The position numbers were made by a program, and so were the translations under genes. A stretch of 64,000 bases of DNA. Source: Planococcus halotolerans. Lineage in GTDB: Bacteria > Bacillota > Bacilli > Bacillales_A > Planococcaceae. The stretch's first letter is position 1, and every line of letters starts with the position of its first letter. Shown one piece after another: positions 52,498-60,235 of this stretch. The stretch spans positions 620,001-684,000 of the forward strand of contig NZ_QLZR01000001.1 in assembly GCF_003289955.1 (NCBI RefSeq). The letters are read 5' to 3'. Below the pieces are notes generated by a model. It worked only from the letters and a program-made list of their open reading frames with translations. It was not told where the DNA came from and did no database searches.

Positions 52498-52986
52498 ATG
52501 GCTCTCGGAATCTTTTTGGCAATTATCGGCGGAGCGTTTGTCTCCATCCAGAATACGTTTAACGCAAACGTCAAAAAACAGGTCAGCGTCTGGACAACCA
52601 CTGCCTTGGTATTGTTCCTGGGGTTTGCCGCCTCGCTTGCGGCCGGCCTGATATTTGAAGGAACAGGCTTATTCATCTTCCAGGCTGAACTATGGTTCTG
52701 GTTCAGCGGCATCGTGGGAGTCGGCGTGGTTGCCTGTGTCACACAGGGCGTCCAAATTCTCGGACCAAGCCGCGCCATTTCGCTCGTCATGGTCTCCCAG
52801 ATTTTCTTCGGCCTGATGTGGGATACGCTCGGCTGGTTCGGTCTCGAACAGGTCCCATTCACCTGGCAGTCGCTTCTTGGCGTATTGATGATCAGCGGCG
52901 GCGTGCTGCTGTTCCAGCTGGGACCTAAATTAGAACAAAAACCTTTTGTGAAATTGAATCCTGAAACGATGGAAGCGAATGATTGA
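52498..52986 (+). CDS. YdcZ/DUF606-type DMT transporter half, copy 2
   Basis: 162 residues with five helices (GIFLAIIGGAFVSIQNTFNANVK start). GPSRAISLVMVSQIFFGLMWDTLGWFG is typical of the family. AGGAGGGATCCAA sets the ATG at 52498. It is only distantly like copy 1. Confidence 0.9.
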   Translation: MALGIFLAIIGGAFVSIQNTFNANVKKQVSVWTTTALVLFLGFAASLAAGLIFEGTGLFIFQAELWFWFSGIVGVGVVACVTQGVQILGPSRAISLVMVSQIFFGLMWDTLGWFGLEQVPFTWQSLLGVLMISGGVLLFQLGPKLEQKPFVKLNPETMEAND

Positions 52987-52999
52987 TAGTTAATTAATG

Positions 53000-53045
53000 A
53001 AACCCGGCACTCCTGAGAAATTGGGAGTGCCGGGTTTCTTTTTGT
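53000..53045 (+). terminator. Terminator of the YdcZ-Crp-YdcZ operon
   Basis: AAACCCGGCACTCC / GGAGTGCCGGGTTT stem, then CTTTTT. Confidence 0.93.
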
Positions 53046-53198
53046 AATATCTCAGCAAATCTATACGAGAAAAATTAAGCACTATCATTTAAGTAAAAAC
53101 CTGTATTCATTAAACTTATCTTGTGATAAGCTCATTTTAACGATTTTCAAGATTCTGGTATATTCAAGTTTACTGAATGGTACAAGAGGAGCCACGTG

Positions 53199-53501
53199 AT
53201 GGAGCAAATATTAGGTTTGTTATTGACTGTTTTCTTCGGATTTATTGCGCTATATTGCTTCGACTTCACTTTTAAAAAATACGAGGACGACGATGAAGAA
53301 TTCCCGGACACAACATCATGGGATATAGGCTTATTCTCTTTAATTGCTATTAGCTTAGAGCATTTGATCCGTTGGTTAAAGAGCAAACTGCCGTTATCGA
53401 TCTATATTTTCATTGTTAAAGCTCTCTCATTATCGATGGGATTATTGTTGACTTTGCTTGCTTGTCTATCCTGGTTGGTTCTGGTATCAGAAACCATTTA
53501 G
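53199..53501 (+). CDS. Small membrane protein, paralogue of the gene at 28946
   Basis: 100 residues. Same plan as the protein at 28946-29248: first helix (LGLLLTVFFGFIALYCF), an acidic loop KKYEDDDEEFPDTTSWDIG, then helix EHLIRWLKSKLP and a last helix. GAGGAG sets the ATG at 53199. Unknown function. Confidence 0.68.
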   Translation: MEQILGLLLTVFFGFIALYCFDFTFKKYEDDDEEFPDTTSWDIGLFSLIAISLEHLIRWLKSKLPLSIYIFIVKALSLSMGLLLTLLACLSWLVLVSETI

Positions 53502-53518
53502 TAATTTTTAAAATTTTC

Positions 53519-53566
53519 TTAAGAAGAGCGTTGAAGGATTTTTTATCCTCTTGCTCTTCTATTTTT
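53519..53566 (+). terminator. Terminator after the small membrane gene
   Basis: AAGAAGAGC...GCTCTTCT with inner GAAGGAT/ATCCTC pairing, then ATTTTT. Confidence 0.75.
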
Positions 53567-53579
53567 ATTTCCAGAAATA

Positions 53580-53609
53580 TGAAACGTTTTTAGTCTTCCG
53601 TTTCTCTAA
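53580..53609 (+). promoter_or_regulatory. Candidate ECF promoter of pair 4
   Basis: TGAAAC, 18 nt, CTCTAA, identical in words and spacer to 21862-21891. Confidence 0.5.
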
Positions 53610-53629
53610 TTAGTAAAGGGGTGAACAGG

Positions 53630-54178
53630 ATGCAGCATGACGAACAAAGAGTCACGGCAGCGATCAAAGGAAATAAACAAGCACTGCAATATTTACTTGG
53701 TCTTGAAAAAGAAAAGCTCTATCGGATAGCTTACACATATATGCGGAATGAAGAAGACGCAGTTGAAGTGTTTCAGCAAACCGTACTGTCTGCCATCGAA
53801 TCGATACATACGCTCAGAGAACCTGCGTATTTCTCAACTTGGCTGACAAGAATCTGCATAAACCAGTCGATTACGACACTGAGAAAAAAGAATAAGCTTG
53901 TTGTAATGGATGATATTGCAGAACATTTACTGGCTAAGAATCAACCGGAAGACCTGGATTATAAAATGGATGTAGTCGATGCGCTCGGTAAACTGCCTGA
54001 AAAATATAAAACAGTTCTTCTATTGCGTTTCTATCAGGATTTTTCGATTAAACAGATTATGGAGATTTTGGATTGTCCGGAAGGAACAGTAAAAACGAAT
54101 ATCCACCGGGGTCTGGCATTATTGAAAAAAGGGTTGAAAGGAGTGTACCTGGATGAAGGAAAAAGAGATTTCAATTAA
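53630..54178 (+). CDS. ECF RNA polymerase sigma factor, pair 4
   Basis: 182 residues. Region 2: YRIAYTYMRNEEDAVEVFQQTVLSAIESIHTLR with YFSTWLTRICINQSITTLRK. Region 4: LPEKYKTVLLLRFYQDFSIKQIMEILDCPEGTVKTNIHRG. Close relative of pair 2. AAAGGGG sets the ATG at 53630. Confidence 0.93.
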   Translation: MQHDEQRVTAAIKGNKQALQYLLGLEKEKLYRIAYTYMRNEEDAVEVFQQTVLSAIESIHTLREPAYFSTWLTRICINQSITTLRKKNKLVVMDDIAEHLLAKNQPEDLDYKMDVVDALGKLPEKYKTVLLLRFYQDFSIKQIMEILDCPEGTVKTNIHRGLALLKKGLKGVYLDEGKRDFN

Positions 54179-55286
54179 ATCATCATTAGAAACCATTCAA
54201 ATTCCCACAGAAAAATTGGATAGAATACTCTACGATGCATTCGTTGATAAGCCTGCGCCTAAACGATCCCGTAAAAAGTGGCTGTATACTTCAGCTGCGG
54301 CAGCCATGCTTGCGATAGGAATTTTGACGACCTCCATGATCGCTTCTCCTGCACTGGCAAACTTGGCGGTCCAAATCCCTGTAATAGGGAATGTATTCAG
54401 TTTCTTCGTTGAAGACAACGAAGACAATGAACCTTATGAAAGTTATGAGTATTTCAGTGAAGCAGTCGGATTAACACAAATCGACAGCGGAATTGAAATA
54501 ATTATTGATCAAGCTGTATATGATGGCACAAATGTAACTTTATCATTCCTGCTAAAGACTGATGAGCCATTGGGCGAAGGACTTCATTTTGCTTCTTATC
54601 CTCAGGTAGAGGGAACACCCCCTGGCAATGCGGGTATGGAATTTGAAACTGTAGAAAATGTGGGTTATGCAGGAATTATCAGAGTAACACCGGATTTAAA
54701 TGAGGAGTTGGGAGAACTCAATATCACCTGGGAACCTGGTTCCATCATGATGCAAACAAAAGAAATCGAGGGAGATTGGAAGTTTAACTTTGCAGTCACG
54801 CAAATTCTGAAAGAACCTATGCCCCTAGACATCAAGGTTAAGGAAGAAGGCGTAACAGTTCATTTGAAAGAGGTCACATTTACCGACATATCAGTAAATA
54901 TTGCATACCAGCAACTGGTCGATCCAGCTTACCTTACCGAATGGTCAGCCGTCGAAGCAGAGCTGATTGCGCAGGATAATTTGGGGAAAGTTTATAATGT
55001 CCCGTATAACGGGGGTTCAACAGACGGTTCAGCAAAAACAGCTGAAGACTTTAACTGGACTGCTACAATGAGCGGTTTAGATCCTCAAGCGACGTCTTTA
55101 ACTCTCTATCCTTTTGCCACGGTGAGCAATTTCGATGAAGAAACGCAAACTTCTGAATCCAAGCGTCTGGAGTTCGATGCTGTACAGATTGATTTAACCG
55201 ATCACTCTCATACTATTATAAAAGACCCCACCATACCTGAACTGCCGAAAGATGAAGATGAAGAGTTAATAGATTCGAGCAATTAA
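54153..55286 (+). CDS. DUF4179 anti-sigma-type membrane protein, pair 4
   Basis: 377 residues. A short cytosolic N terminus (SLETIQIPTEKLDRILYDAF) and one helix (about 45-65) precede the DUF4179 signature SPALANLAVQIPVIGNVFSFF and a large extracellular beta domain. The ATG at 54153 has AAGGAG and lies 26 nt inside the sigma gene. Confidence 0.88.
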   Translation: MKEKEISIKSSLETIQIPTEKLDRILYDAFVDKPAPKRSRKKWLYTSAAAAMLAIGILTTSMIASPALANLAVQIPVIGNVFSFFVEDNEDNEPYESYEYFSEAVGLTQIDSGIEIIIDQAVYDGTNVTLSFLLKTDEPLGEGLHFASYPQVEGTPPGNAGMEFETVENVGYAGIIRVTPDLNEELGELNITWEPGSIMMQTKEIEGDWKFNFAVTQILKEPMPLDIKVKEEGVTVHLKEVTFTDISVNIAYQQLVDPAYLTEWSAVEAELIAQDNLGKVYNVPYNGGSTDGSAKTAEDFNWTATMSGLDPQATSLTLYPFATVSNFDEETQTSESKRLEFDAVQIDLTDHSHTIIKDPTIPELPKDEDEELIDSSN

Positions 55287-55297
55287 AATGAGTCAGA

Positions 55298-55326
55298 AAG
55301 AGCCACTGAAAAGTGGCTCTTTTTCA
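55298..55326 (+). terminator. Terminator of ECF pair 4
   Basis: AAAGAGCCACT/AGTGGCTCTTTTT stem. Confidence 0.9.
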
Positions 55327-55458
55327 CTGGAAATTGCTTCTAAAAAATCACGTCACATATTGCAGCCACAAACTTAAATCTAACCCCTATATAGTGAGTA
55401 CACCTATGGAAATCGGGTAATTATGAAGGAAGATAGGATTATATGAGGAGGATTGCAG

Positions 55459-56550
55459 ATGAAAATACAAGCAGCCGTTACCCATGGTTTAGCGGAAGAA
55501 TTTAAACTCGAGGAAGTGGAACTGAACGAACCGAAAGCCAATGAAGTGCTGGTCAAAATCGTGGCATCCGGTGTTTGCCATACGGATGCAGTAGCAAGAG
55601 ATCTGGGCTTGTCGCCGTTTCCTGCCGTTCTTGGACATGAAGGATCGGGAATAGTTGAAAAAGTAGGAGCTGGAGTTACAACAATCCAAGCAGGCGACCA
55701 TGTAGTACTGTCTTTTGCTTATTGCGGCCACTGCGAAAATTGTTTGACTGGGCATCCCACAGTTTGCCTGAACTTCAATGATTTGAACTTTGGAGGCAAA
55801 ATGCAGGATGGAACAAACCGTCTCCATCACGGTGATCAAGCCGTTTCCACCTTTTTTGGCCAGTCATCTTTCGGGACTTTCGCGGTTACCAATGAAAGAA
55901 ACGTCGTCAAGGTCGACCCGGAAGTGGATTTAGCACTGCTCGGTCCGCTTGGCTGCGGTATACAGACTGGCGCGGGCACCGTATTGAACCGGTTCAAACC
56001 GGAGTTTGGTTCTTCCATCGCTATTTACGGCAGCGGTGCGGTCGGACTTAGCGCTGTTATGGCAGCAAAAATCGCTGGCTGCATTAATATTATCGCTGTC
56101 GATATCCACGATAGCCGACTCGAGCTGGCAAAAGAGCTTGGAGCGACGCACACGCTGAACGGAAAAAATGTCGACGTCGTTGAAGAAGTCAAAAAAATCA
56201 CCAACGGCGGTACGCATTACGCAGTTGAAACAACGGGAGTGCCCCCTGTCGTAAAACAATCCATTCATGCACTTCGCCCGCTTGGTTCATGTGCCATTGT
56301 CGGTGTGACACCTGAAATTACTTTCGACGTCCATAACGACATCATGGCAGAAGGCAAAACTGTAATGGGCGTTATCGAAGGGGATTCGATCCCACAGGTA
56401 TTCATTCCTCAACTGGTTGATTATTACAAACGCGGCATGTTCCCATTCGACAAACTGACAAAAGTCTATGATTTCGAGCAAATCAACGAAGCTTTCCAAG
56501 AATCTAAAGACGGCACTACTATTAAGCCGATTGTAAAAATCGGCAAATAG
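55459..56550 (+). CDS. NAD(P)-dependent zinc alcohol dehydrogenase (aryl-alcohol type)
   Basis: 363 residues. Catalytic zinc: VASGVCHTDAVARD and GHEGSGIVEKVGAGV. Structural zinc: CGHCENCLTGHPTVC. Rossmann motif SIAIYGSGAVGLSAVMAAKIAG, with Asp in IAVDIHD favouring NAD. It resembles aryl- or benzyl-alcohol dehydrogenases. The ATG at 55459 follows GGAGG. Monocistronic. Confidence 0.93.
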   Translation: MKIQAAVTHGLAEEFKLEEVELNEPKANEVLVKIVASGVCHTDAVARDLGLSPFPAVLGHEGSGIVEKVGAGVTTIQAGDHVVLSFAYCGHCENCLTGHPTVCLNFNDLNFGGKMQDGTNRLHHGDQAVSTFFGQSSFGTFAVTNERNVVKVDPEVDLALLGPLGCGIQTGAGTVLNRFKPEFGSSIAIYGSGAVGLSAVMAAKIAGCINIIAVDIHDSRLELAKELGATHTLNGKNVDVVEEVKKITNGGTHYAVETTGVPPVVKQSIHALRPLGSCAIVGVTPEITFDVHNDIMAEGKTVMGVIEGDSIPQVFIPQLVDYYKRGMFPFDKLTKVYDFEQINEAFQESKDGTTIKPIVKIGK

Positions 56551-56576
56551 ATGAAAGCTTCTTTATAAAGAATATA

Positions 56577-56625
56577 AGACTGCAGGCAAACTCTGTTCAA
56601 AAGAGTTTGCCTGCAGTCTTTTCTT
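56577..56625 (+). terminator. Terminator after the alcohol dehydrogenase gene
   Basis: GACTGCAGGCAAACTC / GAGTTTGCCTGCAGTC stem, then TTTTCTTTTT. Confidence 0.93.
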
Positions 56626-56665
56626 TTTCAATTTATTAATAAAATTTCTTTGGAGAACGGACGAA

Positions 56666-57226
56666 TTATTCCACAAATCTCATTTCATCCAACGGCCAAA
56701 AAACAAACATGGCGCTGCCCATAATTTCTTCCGTCGGCACTAACCCGATAATCCGGCTGTCCGTACTGTTTTCCCGGTTATCTCCCAATACAAAAACATA
56801 GCCTTCTGGAATCTCTTCGATTTCCAGCAGTTCTTCCAGTGTAAAATCTTTTGTCAAACTGCCGTCACTTTTCTGCTCTTTCAGAGTTGATAAATAAGGT
56901 TCTTCCTGGATTTCTCCGTTTATAAGCAGCTCATCATTTTCAAAAGCTATATGATCCCCGGGCAGCCCGATTATCCGTTTTATATAATCTTCCTCTTCGG
57001 AAGCATGGAAAACGACAATATCATACCGCTCCGGCTCTCCCAAGGTATAACCGATTTTGTTAACAATTATCCGTTCGCCGTCTTCAAAGGTCGGCCTCAT
57101 CGATTCACCGTCAACCAAAACCGGTTCAAACAGGAAAAATCGAATACCTCCAACCACAATCACAGCGATAATAATCGCTTTTGCCCACTCCCAAAGCTCG
57201 TTTTTCTCTTTTTTATCTTGTACCAC
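56666..57226 (-). CDS. sipS: Type I signal peptidase (SipS/LepB family)
   Basis: 186 residues. One N-terminal membrane helix (about 14-35) precedes catalytic Ser42 in DGESMRPTFEDGE and Lys83 in DYIKRIIGLPGD. GDNRENSTDSR follows. It removes signal peptides from secreted proteins on the outer face of the membrane. The start is a GTG at 57226 with AAGGTG upstream. Such genes often exist in several copies. Confidence 0.96.
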   Translation of the reverse strand: MVQDKKEKNELWEWAKAIIIAVIVVGGIRFFLFEPVLVDGESMRPTFEDGERIIVNKIGYTLGEPERYDIVVFHASEEEDYIKRIIGLPGDHIAFENDELLINGEIQEEPYLSTLKEQKSDGSLTKDFTLEELLEIEEIPEGYVFVLGDNRENSTDSRIIGLVPTEEIMGSAMFVFWPLDEMRFVE

Positions 57227-57319
57227 GTTTAATCACCTTCTCTGAAATTTATGGATCAGTAAAACTGGCTTTCTTACAAACTATAATTATCTTTGAGAAA
57301 AATCAAATATGATGAAAAG

Positions 57320-57649
57320 CTACTCTTTATCCTCATATCCTTTCCCTACCGCTTCTTCTTTATCAAGATCAATATATACAACCAGATTTCCGAAAGTGGA
57401 GCTCTCCGTATTATTAAACACCACTGCATAAACCTGTTCTTTGCTGTAATTGTTGTCGATCACAGACTTAATTTCATGTGATACGTTTTCTTTTGTGACA
57501 GTAGAATCTTTGGGGCTGGCTGGAATCAAATCCTGTTCTGCCTTTGAAAGACTATTATAAGCCACCATCTCGATCGGCAATTCAGAAGCGGATGTATTAC
57601 ATCCTGTCAGCAATAAAAACAAGACAGGAAGAAATAGAATTTTTTTCAC
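57320..57649 (-). CDS. Small lipoprotein, unknown
   Basis: 109 residues, lipobox LLTGC (Cys17), then a short alpha/beta domain (VYAVVFNNTESSTFGNLVVYI). GTG start at 57649 after AAGGGGGC. No family recognised. Confidence 0.72.
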   Translation of the reverse strand: MKKILFLPVLFLLLTGCNTSASELPIEMVAYNSLSKAEQDLIPASPKDSTVTKENVSHEIKSVIDNNYSKEQVYAVVFNNTESSTFGNLVVYIDLDKEEAVGKGYEDKE

Positions 57650-57812
57650 ATGAAACGCCCCCTTATCCAGTCGATATCATTTTGCTCTAACCTGAATAAT
57701 AAACCCTTCCCTTTTTATTCAACTTAATTCCTTAAAAACCTTTTCCCAAGAAAATTTACAGGCGGAATTTCAAATATAAAAGAGGCAGCTCCTGATAAGG
57801 CGCCGCCTCCTG

Positions 57813-58727
57813 CTATTCTTCCGCCAACTCTTTTGATTCCCCGTTACCCGCCAGCGACAGCCACGTGACGAATACGAGCATGATCGCCGCGCCGCCAAGC
57901 TGGATAGGTTCCAGGAATTGGCCAAACCAGAGGGCCGAGATAATCATCGCTGTCAGTGGCTCAAAAGCGGATAAGATGCTTGCTTCCACCGGTAAAATGA
58001 AACGCATGCTGCTCAGGAACAGGACAAATGCAAGGGTGCCGATAATGATAACAGCCAAAATTCCCAGGGAGACGCCCGGTTTAGCCAAAAGCGGCCAATC
58101 ATTCGATTTGAAAACAGGATTGACGAGCCCTAGGAATATGCCGCCGAACAGCATGGACCAACCGACGATCAAAAGTACGCCCCATTCCTCCATCAGCCGG
58201 CCCGGGTAGAGCGTATAGAAAGCGAAAGCCAAGCCGACCATCACTCCCCAAAAGAGCGCTATTCCACTGATTGCCAGTTCATCCAACCGGCCATTTGTCA
58301 GTAACAGAAAGAGTCCCGCCATGGTACCGATCATCCCGATGAGTTGGTATTTTGGTGGAAATTTTTTATGCCGCAGTGAAATAAAGAGAATGAGATAAAC
58401 CGGCGCCAGGAATTGAAACAAAGTAGCAACCACTGCATTGCTCGTTTCAATAGAAGAAACAAAACTGAACTGGACACCCAGCATGCCAAGCACGGAAAAA
58501 ATCAGCAGTTGGCGCACCCAAATACCTCCATGAAAAACTGAAAGGATTTTGACCTTCTTTAATTTCAAAAAAACAAGCAGCAATACCCCCGCAATAATCA
58601 GCCGAAGAGTTAAAAGAAACGAAACCGACAGTCCATAAGTTTCAAAAAGCCATTCCATCAGCGGTCCTGTCGCTCCCCATAACGCAGCTCCGCTCAAAAT
58701 CATTGCAATTCCTTTTACACGGTTCAT
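57813..58727 (-). CDS. EamA-type DMT transporter
   Basis: 304 residues with ten helices in two EamA repeats (WGATGPLMEWLF in the first; FLSSMRFILPVEASILSAFEPLTAMIISALWFGQF in the second, the usual EamA end). Substrate unknown. AGGAGCCTG precedes ATG 58727. Confidence 0.93.
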   Translation of the reverse strand: MNRVKGIAMILSGAALWGATGPLMEWLFETYGLSVSFLLTLRLIIAGVLLLVFLKLKKVKILSVFHGGIWVRQLLIFSVLGMLGVQFSFVSSIETSNAVVATLFQFLAPVYLILFISLRHKKFPPKYQLIGMIGTMAGLFLLLTNGRLDELAISGIALFWGVMVGLAFAFYTLYPGRLMEEWGVLLIVGWSMLFGGIFLGLVNPVFKSNDWPLLAKPGVSLGILAVIIIGTLAFVLFLSSMRFILPVEASILSAFEPLTAMIISALWFGQFLEPIQLGGAAIMLVFVTWLSLAGNGESKELAEE

Positions 58728-58777
58728 CAGGCTCCTCCTTTCACTGTTAATCCCTTGAACCAGCTATCTATACAAAA

Positions 58778-59110
58778 CTAATTACCATAGCTGTCGCTTC
58801 TTATAGGGATGTCGTTAAATTCCGGGTGAATGAAAATATCTTCATACGGTATCGTCGTATCAACTTCATACTCTCCTGTTTCTTCATTGATTTCAAATAA
58901 CACCAGCTGCTCCCAGCCACTGCTCGCACCTTGGTCCACTATCCCAATCTTATTTGGTGCAATGTGCACCAAGCGGTCTCCGGGACTTTCCACCGAAACA
59001 TAAGGTTCTGATCCAGCTGCAACTTCAGTATTTGGTAATTTAACAGCTATGATAATCAAACATATTAAAATTCCACTTAAAATTACTTTAATAAATGTGT
59101 CATTCTTCAC
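58778..59110 (-). CDS. Small membrane-anchored extracellular protein, unknown
   Basis: 110 residues. One N-terminal helix (FIKVILSGILICLIIIAVKL) is followed by an acidic outer part (VSVESPGDRLVHIAPNKIGI, YEVDTTIPYEDIFIHPEFND). GTG start at 59110 after GGAGATGGTG. No family recognised. Confidence 0.65.
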   Translation of the reverse strand: MKNDTFIKVILSGILICLIIIAVKLPNTEVAAGSEPYVSVESPGDRLVHIAPNKIGIVDQGASSGWEQLVLFEINEETGEYEVDTTIPYEDIFIHPEFNDIPIRSDSYGN

Positions 59111-59171
59111 TTTTCACCATCTCCTCATTTAACATTAAACACTTTTCATTGTCTCCACTGTATTTAAATTC

Positions 59172-59804
59172 CTAATTTCCCTCCTGCGTTTGCAATTTTT
59201 TCACGTGAGAAGTGTCGCCTTCCAAGACAATTGTGAAGTTGTCATCGCCTGCTTCTACTATCGTAAGACTTGTATCATGAATAAAGGGCGGGGACCATAA
59301 ATCTTCAAGTGGCAGTTTCTTAAAAAACACCAATAATGCCTTGATGATAATTGAATGAGTAACTATTAAAATATTTCCCTCTTGATGATTCCCTCTTATT
59401 ACCTGTACTGCTTCGAGTGCACGTTCTTGCAACTCTCTGAAGTTTTCCCCGGTTGCTGAGGTATAGAGATGAGGTGTGTTCCAGAATGAAAAATACTCTT
59501 CCGGGTAGTTTTTATTTATATAGACATGCTCCTTACCTTCCCATTCTCCTACGTTTATCTCCCGTAACTTATCATCAACTTTGATTTCCAATTTCCGATC
59601 TGCACAAATTGCTTGGGCTGTTGAAAGGGCCCTTAGACTTGGACTGGCGTATACCGCTTCAAATTCTGTATCCTTTAACCGTCCACCCAATTCCAATGCA
59701 TTTTTCTTACCTTTTTCAGTTAAAGGAGAATCTCCCCAGCCCTGCATTCTTTTCTCCAAATTCCATTCAGTTTCCCCGTGCCTTGTAATATATAGCGTTA
59801 ACAT
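59172..59804 (-). CDS. Histidine phosphatase family protein (phosphoglycerate mutase-like)
   Basis: 210 residues. The phospho-histidine motif LYITRHGETEWN is at the N terminus, with ASPSLRALSTA and the second His in ILIVTHSIIIKALL. The acid residue is in LREINVGEWEGKE. Substrate unknown; in this family it may be a phospho-sugar, a cofactor precursor or a nucleotide. GGAGAG precedes ATG 59804. Confidence 0.92.
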   Translation of the reverse strand: MLTLYITRHGETEWNLEKRMQGWGDSPLTEKGKKNALELGGRLKDTEFEAVYASPSLRALSTAQAICADRKLEIKVDDKLREINVGEWEGKEHVYINKNYPEEYFSFWNTPHLYTSATGENFRELQERALEAVQVIRGNHQEGNILIVTHSIIIKALLVFFKKLPLEDLWSPPFIHDTSLTIVEAGDDNFTIVLEGDTSHVKKLQTQEGN

Positions 59805-60235
59805 TGAATCTCTCCTGCTTCCCTGCCCTGTTAGGCTTATTGATATAAGTTTTCTTTATATGAGAGGAATTTGTTCGACAAGCTTCCGACTCATTTTCTC
59901 ACTCCTTTTTACTAAACGCATATCTGACTGAGTTTACTTTTTCCAATAAAATTTTCACGTCATTAGTTTATTCCTTTCCCAATAATCCAGCAGAAAAATA
60001 ACCATATCTCTGCTTTCATTTGAATGCTCAAAAACCTTCCTAAGTACTTTTTTAAATTTATAAAAGAAACACTATCTTACAATTCCCTAATCGATTAAAC
60101 TTTGAATAGATGGAAAATAATAACTTTATTTATTGTACAATACATATAACAGGATTTTTAATTTAATTTTCTAATAAAAGCTATATTTACAGCCGTATTA
60201 AGCGGTTTTCTTTATGTACCGGGAGGAGAATAAGA
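59805..60235. other. Intergenic region before the PAS-GGDEF gene
   Basis: AT-rich, 431 nt. Divergent promoters are expected. A TACAAT near 60137 could be a -10 box. I see no gene, repeat or clear riboswitch. Confidence 0.55.
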
